A stretch of 64,000 nucleotides of DNA from Anaspis maculata (GCA_949128115.1 OX421966.1:59455416-59519415), one strand, 5' to 3'. Counted from the first letter of the stretch, positions 45,837-56,976 are shown. Numbers and translations: made by a program. Notes: a model not told the origin generated them from the letters alone.

Positions 45837-46882
45837 GTAAGTTCAGTTTGACTGTCAAAGGCAAAAATTCATTTTTGTTTACTACTATAGACCTGAGGGG
45901 CTCCATATGGTATCTACTTAAGAGGAAAATATATAGATGCTCTGAATAAGCCACTCATGCTTCATCTTAGCACATGGATAACGGAGAGAAAAATTAGACT
46001 ATACTATACGAGAACCAGGAGGACATTTCGGTATCACCAATACAATAGTCGCCCTTCCACTCAATGAAGTCGAGGTATTTAAGTCCATTATTCTATCATC
46101 AATACATTCCAATGAGTTTGAAATCATTTTGCAGTTTCTATCTACAAGCTGGACGTAAGCTGCATGATACGGGGTGTTTATAAGAATCTGTGATCGCGGC
46201 AGGCTTGGGTCAGGCCGAAAAACGCAGTAACAGGCCCAATCCACCTTTCCCATCAGGGAAATCACTTGCGCGCATACCTGTGAGCGCATATTCCCGCTAG
46301 TACAGACGGCTGCTACAGACCGCTAGTTGTGCTTTCACAGGTATGCGTGATGTGCTCATGGGAAAGGTGGATTGTAGCGGATTTCAAAGGCGATGCGATC
46401 ACCGACATTGATAAACACTCCGTAGTAGGCAAGCAAAATATACCTACTCATGGCAAGGCATCAGGCACAACACAAAAGAAGCCATCAACCTAAAGGCCTC
46501 AAAATTTTGTAGCAATGTGTAAAACTCTCTGTAAAGTGATGGTTCGAATTATTGTAATAAAGTGAAATGCCCTGGCTGATTAAAGAACTGTATTTCATGT
46601 GTTTAATTTTCGTATACTACGCACAACGCTGTGAACATAATAACTTAACTGAACAAGTTCAAAACTTCAACATAGAACCAACATAACCTAGATCCCTTCA
46701 TGCACCTCAGCAATGTCAATGTTTTTCGATGATTCTTGTCTCCATCTGTCTGGTAGAATGGAGCAGGAAGGGCTTATTCAGAGCATCTACTTACCTCTCC
46801 AGAGTACCATACCGGGCCCGGGTCTACGATAAAAGTGAATAAAAATGTATTTTTTCCTTCTGCAGTCAAACTGAGCTTACCC
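45835..46882. mobile_element. Possible TIR element (GGGTAAG(T/C)TCAGTTTGACTG)
   Basis: The ends are inverted over about 27 bp (GGTAAGTTCAGTTTGACTGT versus GGTAAGCTCAGTTTGACTGC). The interior holds the MITE 46170-46422. No target duplication found. Confidence 0.45.
46170..46422. mobile_element. TA-flanked palindromic MITE (CGGGGTGTTTAT)
   Basis: CGGGGTGTTTATAAG and the right-end complement CGGAGTGTTTATCAA are flanked by TA (46168-46169 and 46423-46424). A stronger inner hairpin (CAATCCACCTTTCCCAT.. and its complement, 46238-46375) fills the middle. Confidence 0.75.
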
Positions 46883-46889
46883 GGAGTTT

Positions 46890-47411
46890 AGGGCCGCGTC
46901 CTGACCCTCATCGCAAGAGCCTACGGCATCCTCATGAACGATTCAACGATACGATTCAAAAATTCCAATTTATGTTCACGGTGACATTTATAAATATTTG
47001 ACGTTTATTGATTTGACGATTTGACACCACGCGCTTGTTTATGCAATATAGGCTAGATAAAATCCCTAGAGGTCCCAACCAACTGCAGCGCCTCCTGGCG
47101 GGAGCGTCCATGCCTCCAATTTCAATAAACTTCGCTTCAAAAGACTTCAAGAATTTGTGATTTTTTCCGATGTGTCCCATCCGTTATCAATATTTTTTCA
47201 GTTTATCTCTGGTTTGCTTTGTTGTATCGAAACGAAATTTGTTTTGACATACACCTGTTCAATGCTTTTTCAGTCAATGGCCAAGTTAGAACTGATATCC
47301 GGGATATCCCAACAGACTCGCAGTTATTTAAATAAATATTTGCAGTGGTTTCGTGAGCTTCTATTTCGTGTCTCGTCCGCTATCATATTTGTATCGAAAC
47401 CCCAGCCTATC
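46890..47411. other. No recognised gene
   Basis: GC-richer around 47040-47120; the frame at 47157-47429 has no recognisable motif. Confidence 0.3.
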
Positions 47412-47413
47412 TA

Positions 47414-48700
47414 CCGGGTGATCATTTGAAAACTATCCACCTGCAATTACTCCCGATTCCTAGTGAATATTTTTTCGAGCAAAAACAGGTCGATTTTTAT
47501 ATCAAGGGGGACATCCAAAACATACATTTGCAAATTTCTATATTCACCCCCCCTCGCCCCCACTCACCCCAACTTTGAAATTTCAAACGACTCTACCTAC
47601 CTTGCAATACATCAAATTGGAGGAAATTGAATTTTCTTTCTGAAAAAAATATTCTCAAAATCTTTAACCCCACCCCCTTTTCCCTAAAAATTCTCTGACT
47701 GTCCCATTTTATATTCTGAACCCCTCATTTTTTTCTCAATTTAGTCGGCGTCATCCTAGATAGCATCAAAGAAGAAAATTTTCGGTGGAAAAAGTGCTAC
47801 CCAAATTCACCCCTTTGCTCTCTCCCCCACCTCAACTCCCAAATTTAACAAGCATCACCTACTTTGTGGACGGCCCCGTGGCGCAGGTGGTTGTGTGGCT
47901 GCCTGCGGCCACGAGAGCCCCGGGTTCGATTCCCGGAAGAAGTCTGGATGTCTGTGTTGTCTAATTTGCAATTTTTCACTAATATTGTACTGAGTAAATA
48001 AAGGCAAAACTCCTATGGCCAATGTGCGCCTATAAGGAGAAAAAACAAATTGAAAATTAAAAAAATTAAAATCACCTACTTTGTGGAACATCAAATTAAA
48101 GAGAAATTGAAAAATTGAATTCTCTTTCCGAAAAGAATTTTTTCAAATTTTCTACCCCTCCCCTAATAAATTGGCCATTTGGAGTACTCTAGGAGGGAAA
48201 TGGGGGGCTTTAAAAATTGTGAAAAAATCTTTTTCAGGAGAAGAATTCAATTTCCTTCAATTTGATGTATTACAAAGTGGGTATTGACATTTTAAATTTT
48301 TGAGGTCAGGTGGGGGGAGCGAAGGGGTAAATTTGGGTGGCACTTTTTTATAGAAAATTCTCTGTTTCGATGCTGTGCAGGATGACGTTCACTGTATTTA
48401 AGGGAAATGGAGGTCAAGAATATTAAATTGGACACTCAGAGAATTTTAGGAAGAACAGGGGGTGGGGTTGAAAAATTTCAAAATATTTTTTTTAGAAAGA
48501 GAATTTAATTCTCTTCAATTTGATGTATCGCAAGGTAGGTGGTGTCATTTGAAATTTCAAAGTTGGGGTGAGTGGGGGCGAGGGGGCTTGAGATGTAAAT
48601 TCTCCAATGTATGTTTTAGATGTCCCTCTCGATATAAAAATCGACTTGCACTAGGAATCGGGAGATATTGAAAGTGGATAGTTTTCAAATGATCACCCGG
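47414..48700. mobile_element. Foldback element CCGGGTGATCATTTG, long copy
   Basis: The ends CCGGGTGATCATTTGAAAAC and complement are perfect, with TA at 47412-47413 and 48701-48702. Arms carry ATCCACCTGCAATTACTCCCG, TCGATTTTTATATC, CCCCTCGCCCCCACTCACCCC and AATTGAATTCTCTTT-type phrases mirrored around the centre. A SINE is inserted at 47871-48070. A shorter copy is at 49796-50435. Confidence 0.88.
47871..48070 (+). mobile_element. tRNA-derived SINE with 17-bp TSD
   Basis: The head contains a Pol III A box (TGGCGCAGGTGG) and a canonical B box (GGTTCGATTCC) at tRNA-like spacing, followed by an unrelated body (TGCAATTTTTCACTAATATT..) and an A-rich tail (AAAATTAAAAAAATTAAA). Exact duplicates of ATCACCTACTTTGTGGA flank it at 47854-47870 and 48071-48087. 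It transcribes left to right. The parent tRNA was not assigned because the anticodon arm is degenerate. Confidence 0.92.
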
Positions 48701-49446
48701 TATACAGATGCACATTAAAAATTACCTATAATTTGCATAAACTGACCCTTTCTGAACAACATGGTATATTCTTCATAAATATATTTTAGGCCATAATAAA
48801 GATATAATAGTAAATATAGAAGAAAACATGAGAATTTTGTCCTGTCCGTTATCATAGAATGGCTGTTAGGGCAACAGTGCGCCCCGATCCTTTCTGTCTT
48901 CAAGGATCGTTTTGGGGCTCTGATAATCCTCTAGTATTTTGTGTAGCTCTTGCAACTTCAATATGCTCATCTTTTTGGCATATAGGTACTTGCAAGCTCT
49001 CTATTGTGTGCGGCTCCCTTGTGTAATTTGGTACCAGGGTGTGGTATTTCTCTTTTGTTTTGTTTGTACGTTGGTACCTGAAGTAGGTACCGGGACGTTC
49101 GTAGCGTTTGCCAATAGGAGAGGGAGATGGCGCTGGCGCGTGAGCGGCAGCCGGGTACAGAGAGATGAGAATCAGCTGTGGTGTGAAGAACACGTGATTT
49201 TAAGTGCAACGAGTGTGCGTCGTTTTTATGAATTCAAGGTTAGTGTTTCACTGATTATTGTATCGTAATTTTGGCTTCCACCCACTCAGCAAATCATGCA
49301 TTTCGATACCTATTTTGTCCGCAAAATTATTATTATTATTAATATCTTTATTTCGAACGGAACACTCCATTTACACGAAAAATATAAATATGGACATTAT
49401 ACACAACACAGTAAGCAACATCAGATTTCACAATGGGTAGGTAGAG

Positions 49447-49652
49447 TTGGGAGCGAAATGATTCATACGGCACCGCTAGGAAGTCGGCTGGATTTCAGAA
49501 ATGTTAGCTGGTTGGATCGTTCTTTGAATGCCAGTTTTGATTACGATCAATCTCTAATCAAAACTGGCCCTCAAGAACTATCCAAGCATCTAACATTTCT
49601 GAAATCCAGCCGACTTCCTAGCGGTGCCGTATGAATCATTTCGCTCCCAACT
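49447..49652. repeat. Near-perfect ~100-bp-arm hairpin in the LINE 3'UTR
   Basis: GTTGGGAGCGAAATGATTCA onward (63 bp exact at 49448-49510) reappears as its reverse complement at 49588-49651. The inner arms (AACCATCC../CAAAACTGGC) pair less well. It begins five to ten bases after the LINE stop codon. It is either a MITE inserted there or a structural part of the 3'UTR. Confidence 0.85.
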
Positions 49653-49657
49653 GTACA

Positions 49658-50970
49658 TTACATAGACATAATTAAAACTTTTATATTGTCTCTAAAAGCT
49701 CTGGCATTTCTGTTGTGCATGTCCAGATGAAAGGACTCGTTTTCGACTAGCAATTTGTTCATGATTGTACAGCCTCGGTAGATCGGTGACATATACCGGG
49801 TGATCATTTGAAAACTATCCACCTGCAATTACTCCCGATTCCTAGCGAAAATGTCTTCGAGCAAAAACAGGTCGATTTTTATATCGAGAGGGACATCTAA
49901 AACATACAGTGGCAAATTTCTATCTTTAGACCCCTCGCCTCCACTCACCCCAACTTTGAAATCTCAAATGACACTACCTACCATGCGATTTGTAGGTATT
50001 GACATTTTAGATTTTCAAGATGTGGGGGGGGGGAGCGAAGAGGTGAATTGGGGTGGCACTTTTTCCATAGAAAATTTTCTCTTTCAATGCTATGCAGGAT
50101 GACGTTGACTGCATTGAGGAGAATTGAGAGTTAAAAATATTAAATTTGACATTCAGAAAATTTTAGAGAGAAGAGGGGTGGAGTTGAAAATTTGAAAAAT
50201 ATTTTTTTCTTGAAGAGAATTTAATTCTTTTCAATTTGATGTATCGCAAGGTAGGTTGTGTCATTTGAAATTTTGAAGTTGGATGAGTGGGGGCAAGGGG
50301 GCTGAAGATAGAAATTCGCCAATGTATGCTTTAGATGTCCCCCTCGATATAAAAATCGACCTGTTTTTGCTCAAAGATATTTTCGACAGGAAACGGGAGT
50401 TATTGCAGGTGGATAGTTTTCAAATGATCACCCGGTAAAGAATATTTGTCCGAGCAATGGGAGCATGGAACAAAGCCGCACGTCTGGTCCCCAGACGTGG
50501 TATATGGAACATGATGTATCCCAGCAAGGCGGGAGCATCCACAACATTATTACAAAGATTGTAAATAAAACTGATCTAGAAAATCCTGCGACGCCGAGAC
50601 AGGGCTTCGCAATTGTACATTTCAAGTAGTAGGTCATGAGGGAAGCCTGTTTCAAGATGAGTTCCGCACAGGTGGTGGTGCCGGAACTTGAGGAATCTCC
50701 TCTGGACGTTTTCGAGCTGGTCACTTTGTCTCTGGTGTTGAGGAGACCATATGATGGAACAGTATTCAAGTTTCGATCTAACTAGCGCCTGATAGAGGAT
50801 GTTTAAAGCTGAGTCTCCTGTGAATTCACGGCAACTTCTGTAGACGAACCCCAGGGCTCTGGACGCTGAGGTCGTGATTGTGCTTATGTGCTGCTTAAAT
50901 GACAGGGCGGGGTTGAACAACACACCGAGATCCCTCACCTCTGTACATCGTCGCAGACTCGCGCTGTCCA
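49658..50970 (-). pseudogene. LINE reverse transcriptase C-terminal fragment
   Basis: The minus-strand frame contains EVRDLGVLFNPALSFKQHIS, RALGFVYRSCREF, LVRSKLEYCSIIWSP and NVQRRFLKF. This is the thumb/C-terminal pattern (D-L-G-V-x-h..L-x-F..H..S-x-L-E-Y-x-S-x-x-W-x-P) shared by Jockey/I/CR1-related LINEs. A TAG at 50576-50578 interrupts it. The same frame continues beyond that stop to the foldback insertion at 50437 and resumes on the other side at about 49795, ending at 49658-49660. Endonuclease and catalytic YADD portions are missing (5' truncation). Confidence 0.85.
49796..50435. mobile_element. Foldback element CCGGGTGATCATTTG, short copy inside the LINE ORF
   Basis: Same ends as 47414-48700, with TA at 49794-49795 and 50436-50437. 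640 bp; the central third of the long copy is missing. It interrupts the LINE frame, and the frame is continuous across the site once the element and one TA are discounted. That confirms both the boundaries and the 2-bp TA duplication. Confidence 0.88.
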
Positions 50971-53805
50971 TTATTATACATAACCCGAAATTCTTTGTTC
51001 TCTTTGTTTTCAATGGGATTGCTTAACCCGCAGTTTTCCCCTTTGAAATCAAGGTGCCTTGCACTGTTTTGGATTTTGTGTAATTTATCTACTCCCCAAA
51101 GGATCTCAATATTGATGGCAAAGGCCGTAATCTAGTGGGTGTGCACTTTGCGCCCTTATCACGTGGCCTCCGAACTGCGCTGTCGCGCGTATTTCGAGGT
51201 TTCATTAATGTTTCTTTTCCACAAGTTACGTCACAAACAGTTGAGACGACAAAAAGAAACTCTGCTACACCAAATCAGCCGCTAATTAGAGAACAGTACT
51301 TTTTATGATTCATTCACATTTCATTGCTCATTGTCAGGTTATACCTGAAAGTAAACGAAGGGAAGAAGACTTGCACGCTTCTCCGTGTCCTGGGGGGGGG
51401 GGGTCCACCTGCTTGTATGAATCTGCCTTGTTGAGTCTACTAACCTTTTCTTATTTGGTGGAGAATTATGTTATCTCTTTTTTTGAATGTTGAACGTAAT
51501 CCCTTGCTGTTCCTACTTATGATGCGATTCTGTGAAGGATGGCACTCTGTGAATGCTCTGTTATTTAAAAGAAACCCTGTCGGCTATCGGTTTGCCTAGT
51601 GTAACGGAGCGTTTGTGGAATGTTGTTTTCTTGGGAATCGCCACATCAGTTTCCCATCCTTTTGCCGCTGCTTCAGGCTCGGGTTTTGCCCTGTTTTGAC
51701 GGACATATTTATTTATAAACATATTCGGTAGTATCACGGAATCTCCTCATCAGGAATGCGTACGTTGAATGTTGGGTCTCGAATGAAGTATGAAAGCGGT
51801 GCAAGTGGCCAATGATTGTGGTTGCTATTCTTATTCCTCGATAATACCGACAATGTCAATTATTCACAAGCTAAACTGTAAATGTCACTTATATCTTACA
51901 TTTAACGAAAATAAGTGTTTATCTTCGGGAACGAATGTAGACACACTCTATTTTGAAGGAGGTCTTACTTCTTTTGCTGTTACCCGCTCTGTTCAGTATG
52001 ATGGGAGGACTGTTCGGCCCTCTCACCGGCAGGCACCTGAGTGGGTTGATCCCACGTGTGGGCCTCATCAAAAATAGGCTTCATGAGAATTCCTTGTCCA
52101 TCCCATCAGGATATCAGAGAAGTACATCTGACTCCAAATTTACGTCTTCGATTCACGTTGGGGCTTCAATTCCAAATAAGACGACGAAGAGAGGGCCCCA
52201 GGTTGGCTCGAGTCGCACCCTTGCCTGTACTGTTTACTAATTCTTCTTCTATTTTGTATGTATGTAGGTATCTGTGGGGTTTGTGATGGGTAACTTCTGG
52301 GAAATTTTGGGCGAATGCGTTATATTTAGATACTTCTTCCTTCCAATTGCTCACTAAAAGTATGACCAACTCCAACTTCTCTACTTATTTATCTCTCACC
52401 TGTTTCTTGTTTATTTATCTACCTATTTATCTCTTATTTGTTTCTTATTCATTTACCTACACCATTATCATTTGTTTCTTGTTTATTTGTCTACACAATT
52501 ACCTGTCATTTGTTACTTGCTGATTCATGTACTTGTTTACCGATCGTTTCTTTATTGTTCACTTATCTACCAATTTGCTCCTGTTGTTTGTAGAGTGAAA
52601 ATTAAATTGCTGAGCGTAAAGTTTTCTCCAAAGCGTAAGCGAGCGAGTTTCCTTTTGTTGCCACGTAAATAACTTGTAAACGAAGCAAACGTTCCAAAGA
52701 GGTTCAAGCACCGATTCACGCTTCTCTGTCATTCCATCACGACTCATTCACACTTGACTTTTGTTCAGATCATTTGGGGTGGGATTTTTCAGCAATCAAC
52801 CAGGCTATACGCAGGGGTTTCTTTGACATGCTCTCCCCATGTATGCCTGTCAGCCTCGTTGTCAGCGAATACGTCACTTTTCCTTTGCGATTAAATTGAC
52901 AGTTTGACATGTTTCATGATTTCTTGTTTTGTTTTGTTAATCTGATTTTGTGTTCATTTCATTCTTGTAAATTCCTGCATTGTCAAATGATTTGTAATGA
53001 TTTGTCTTGTTTTTCATCCATGTTTTGTCATTTTATCACTGTCAATTTCTTGTTGTGAGGTGTTTTGAGAAAAGAAACAACTTCATTTAAAACTTTGCTG
53101 ATTGATTTTCAATGAAAAACATTTATTTTGCTTGCATTCCATTCGCGTTTCATTCAAGAATCAAACCTCATCCCCAAGGACACATTCTCATCAGGAGTAA
53201 GAACTCACACAACGTAGATAAAAGGTAAACGACGTGGGGAAGAGAAGGAACGAGGGAAGGAACAACGACCATCACTGCCAACATCAAAAAGGGGGTTACA
53301 CTACAAGGGGCCTATTGTGTCTTCTTCCCGTTTGAAGCTCTGATGGGGCATGGGGCCCCCACTTGTGACGTTTTGTAGCTATCAGATGATGCTGTTTCAG
53401 GCCAAAGCGATGCCCTTGTGTCTTCTTGGGTTGGTATAGGCTCCCTGGTGTCTACGGAGTCCCACTGAGCCCCCCTCTCGGTTCTTTAGCTTTCAGAAAT
53501 ATCGTGTCAACCTTCTGATGAGCTCGAAGCCTCATTTCACATGTCGTTTGGGGCCCTGAAGTTCAAATGGTAAGAACTTTGCCCCAGGTATTCAACCCGT
53601 GAACTGATTTCCACCAATTATTTTCAAACAAGAAAGGCAAGGCAAAACAGAAATCGACGGATGCAATCTCTTGCCGAGCTGTCTCATGCATTCTTGTGGC
53701 TAAATGGATTCTCAACGGATAGACCAACAAAACATGCTGCTTTGATTGGAATGTAGTGGACCATGAAAGGAAAAATGAGTGGTATGACGACCAACCAAGT
53801 CTTCC

Positions 53806-53894
53806 CTTCCCGGAGGGACGCCTAAATCAAAATCATCAGTGAAGTCTCTGGATACCGCCGGGAAAGTTTTGTGTCGCCCCACAACAGATTTTTT
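53806..53894 (+). repeat. 89-bp dispersed repeat, copy 2
   Basis: Direct match to 27397-27485, including TACCGCCGGGAAAGTTTTGT. Confidence 0.75.
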
Positions 53895-54902
53895 CTATTA
53901 TTATTGTTACTACTATTACATAAAGTCGTGGCATATGAGTAAATTATTCAAAATTGTTCTAAAATGATTATTAAAATAATTCGACCCTTAAATTCTTTCT
54001 CAGGCTTTAATTGGTGTTATGTAAATGGCGAATTCTTGAGCATTCAATATGCCGAACAGAAGATTATGAAAGCAGGAACGTTTCAAAATGGTACGAAATG
54101 GTATAATAATATTAAATCGCAGTAAGTTCAGTTTGATAAACGGACAAGTACCAAACAATTACGAGTATTATTGGAAAACGGCCCGCGATAAAAAAAAATG
54201 GAATGCATGGTCATCGTAAAAATAATAATTATCATTACCCTGTGATTGATTTACAAAATGAACTCTTGCACTGATTAATAATTTCAATCAAGTTGTTGAC
54301 ACGATGGGGGGGGGGGGCAGGGTGCGAAGAGTTCAATCAAGTTGATTTAAATCGTGATTTAGTCGATAAATCGTGATTTAAATCAACCGGTTTTTCTCAT
54401 TTAAATCATTTTATTGTCTTCGATTCCCCGGTACAGTTTTCTTCACGAAATACCGCCAATCTTCATATCCTCTTCGTACCGACATTTTTTTTCTGAGCGC
54501 TGGGCAAATATAAAAACTCGTATACCACCACAATCAGCCTACCCCACCCCCGACGAACGACGAACCATCCTCAAGATGTGAGGACATCTGTTGTTTTGAT
54601 AAGCACCTATTGTAAATCCTTCATCCTTCATCTGGTTAGAGCTAAAACCAAATGTGGTTGTTCCTGACCATGTCGACCATCAGGCATCTTTCTAAATAGT
54701 TTTCAAATTTTCTACTGCACAAATGACTGCTAATCGTTCTCGTTCAGTAGGGGAATAATTTCTTGTAGAGTTAGAAGCTTGGAGAAGAAGCAGATGACAT
54801 GCTGTTTTTCATCGACGCATGTGATTGAAAAACGAGTTGAATTTTTTTTTTTCATCTGAATAAATGAATATTCCAAAATTGATTTAGTTTTTCTCTTTTC
54901 AG
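53895..54902. other. HFM1 upstream/intron sequence, no recognised exon
   Basis: AT-rich. It contains a G run at 54306-54316 and a palindromic cluster GTTGATTTAAATC..GATTTAAATCAAC at 54339-54386. The last 20 bp form the polypyrimidine tract and acceptor of the first HFM1 exon. Confidence 0.4.
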
Positions 54903-56976
54903 GTGCATATCGGACCTCAGGCCCATCGCTGAACTCCCAGAACACTACCGCAGCATTTTTCAAGACTATGCCGCTTTCAACATTGTCCAGTCCAAAACTT
55001 TGGATGATGTTCTATACACAGGCAAGGTTTTTGGATATCTATCTTGAATGTTTTAAATTAGAAAATAGACACTATACTGAATCAGTGAGTTCCATTCCAG
55101 ATGCTTCCGTGGTTGTTTCGGCTCCCACTGGATCGGGAAAAACGGGAGTCTTTGAACTGGCCATAGTACGGATGCTGATGGCATTAGAAAACACCCCTTT
55201 CTTGGATCTGTTCAAAATCGTGTACCGTAAGTTGTTTCCGTTTTAGCCTGTCGTATAGACCACCGGCAGAATGACTACTAGCGTTCTAGTGGAGCGTTTC
55301 TGAACTAATTCCTGTGCCTCTTGCATTGGTCGTGTTCCACTAAACGACCGCATCGCAGCCGACTCGCGCTTGACATTACAACCAACGTCAAAATGTAACC
55401 TCTCTATAACGTACCTACAAATTGGAAGTTGGTTGTCTTACTCGTTTTATTTTCGTTGTGTGCTTTGTACAGATCTAGATGTGTACCTACTGTGTGGTCC
55501 CAATTGTTTCTTATTATTTTCGATGATAGTTGCAGTTTTTGCGCAAATGATAGGCGAATATCTCCATGGATTTGAAGGCTCCAAAGTGGTCGAAAGCAGA
55601 CTGTCTTACAATAATCCGCGTGTTTGGCGAGACTCTGCTCTCTACACACTCATGGATTCTGAATTTCTGAATGCTCCGATGTGTCGATGACCTCACAATG
55701 TTCCCAAAGATAACGTACGGTGACATGATGAGTATCTGGTTTTCAAGCATAGTTCCCACACCTTAGAGGGGCTCAAGGACTTTGAAAGTTCATTTGCGCT
55801 GTTCACAAAACTCCTCCGCGCTACTAGTCACGTATCCAGAAGCTCCGCCTTTCTGCCGATGCCGGTAGTCTATAATTGATAAAATCAAATTCAAGTTTCG
55901 CCGATGAAAGCTCTGTGCGAAGAAAGACTGATCGACTGGAACAGGAGGTTCCAAAAGTTCAACATCAACTGCATCTCCGTCACCGGCGACAGCGACTTCA
56001 TCGAATTCCAACACCTTTTGAACCACAATTTGATAATAACCACGCCGGAAAAATGGGATTCGTTGACTAGACGGTGGAAGGACAACCAAAAGCTGGTGCA
56101 GGTAATCAAGCTGTTTATGATAGACGAAGTCCATTTGCTCAACGAGGAAACCCGCGGTTCGACATTGGAAGCGGTGGTGTGTCGCATGAAGACCATCCAG
56201 GACTCGCTGGCTTGTTCCGAAACCAACGAGGACATTGCCAAGTACAAAGTTCGATTCGTCGCCGTTTCGGCCACGGTCGCCAACGTCGAAGACATCGCCG
56301 AGTGGATCGCTAAACCACCCAACGTCAAACACTTCAGGTTTTCGGACGACACGCGGCCCGTGAAGCTGAAAAAAATCGTCCTGGGCTATCACTACGACCC
56401 GAAGTCGACGTGGTTCAGGTTCGATCTCATGCTGAATTACAAACTGCAGTCGTTGCTCATGCAGCACGCTGACGGGAAGCCTACTCTGGTTCGTTTTCTA
56501 TCAAAATGTGACTGTTTACTATTGCGCTGATTGTGGTATTTCAGATATTTTGCAGCACACGAAAGATTGCCGAAATGACGGCGATGCACATCGTCCAGCA
56601 TTTGACGATATGCTTGAAGCCCGAGCAGAAGGAGCGTTTGATTGGCGTAGCAAAGACGCTCAGCGATCTCAAGGTCAGAGAAATACTGGCTAACGGCGTG
56701 GGGTACCATCACGCCGGGATGTTGCCGCACAACCGGCATGCCATCGAAAATCTCTTCCGTTCCGGTGATCTGCCGGTTTTAGTCACGACCAGGACTCTGG
56801 CGATGGGCGTCAATCTGCCTGCGCATTTGGTAATCATCAAGTCGACCAAGGTCTACGACGGCGGAGAGTACAGGGACTACACGGAGACGGCGATTTCGCA
56901 AATGATCGGCCGTGCTGGACGACCTCAGTTCGACACCAGCGCCACAGCCTTGATTCTCACCACGTCAAAGGACAAG
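54903..56976 (+). CDS. HFM1: HFM1/MER3-type DNA helicase, four exons of a longer gene
   Basis: HFM1 (Mer3) is an ATP-dependent Ski2-like DNA helicase acting in meiotic crossover formation in the nucleus. Four exons join in frame: 54903-55021, 55101-55226, 55896-56488 and 56545-56976 (about 423 codons). Order of motifs: RPIAELPEHYRSIF and QSKTLDDVLYT (the HFM1-specific lead-in), Walker A SAPTGSGKTGVFELA, motif Ia YLSPMKALCEER, TTPEKWDSLTRRWKD, DEVH box FMIDEVHLLNEETRGSTLE, motif III SATVANVEDIAEW, then IFCSTRK, VGYHHAGM, TRTLAMGVNLPAH and motif VI QMIGRAGRPQFD. All helicase catalytic residues look intact. Intron 1 (79 bp) needs a GC donor (ACAG|GCAAGG); intron 3 is only 56 bp. The last visible exon ends at a GACAAG|GTAAGC donor. 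The winged-helix and Sec63 parts, and the N-terminal exon(s), are outside or unseen. An antisense cuticular gene follows within 0.8 kb, so the next exon is either beyond it or the gene is truncated. Confidence 0.93.

Larger units (their letters stand above)
49327..50970 (-). mobile_element. 5'-truncated non-LTR retrotransposon
   Basis: Boundaries come from the empty site at about 33595-33615 in the sister repeat: ..TTATGTAGAATAATTTAGCGG.. there becomes ..GTATAATAAT-[LINE]-TTTGCGGAC.. here. The element ends with an ORF2 C-terminus, a stop at 49658-49660, a 3'UTR, AATAAAG and a TAATAATAATAAT tail, as in LINEs with short simple-repeat tails. Its frame is broken by one stop and by the foldback at 49796-50435. 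Confidence 0.8.
48868..53640 (-). repeat. Unknown family R, longest copy (with insertions)
   Basis: Outer segments 48868-49040 and 53310-53640 match the two halves of 25308-25915. The interior reverse complement matches 32262-33885 in order. Differences from that copy are a LINE at 49327-50970 and a block at 51484-52180. No frame of its own is conserved. Ends are not simple inverted or direct repeats that I can see, so class is unknown. The strand is given so the interior matches 32262-33885 as plus. Confidence 0.7.

Noticed and set aside
47871..47955. A functional tRNA gene
   Set aside because: It has A and B boxes, but the acceptor arm does not close, and the unit continues into a SINE body with tail and 17-bp duplication.
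55790..56467. A 225-codon minus-strand frame opposite HFM1
   Set aside because: Antisense shadow of the conserved helicase exon; no family resemblance.
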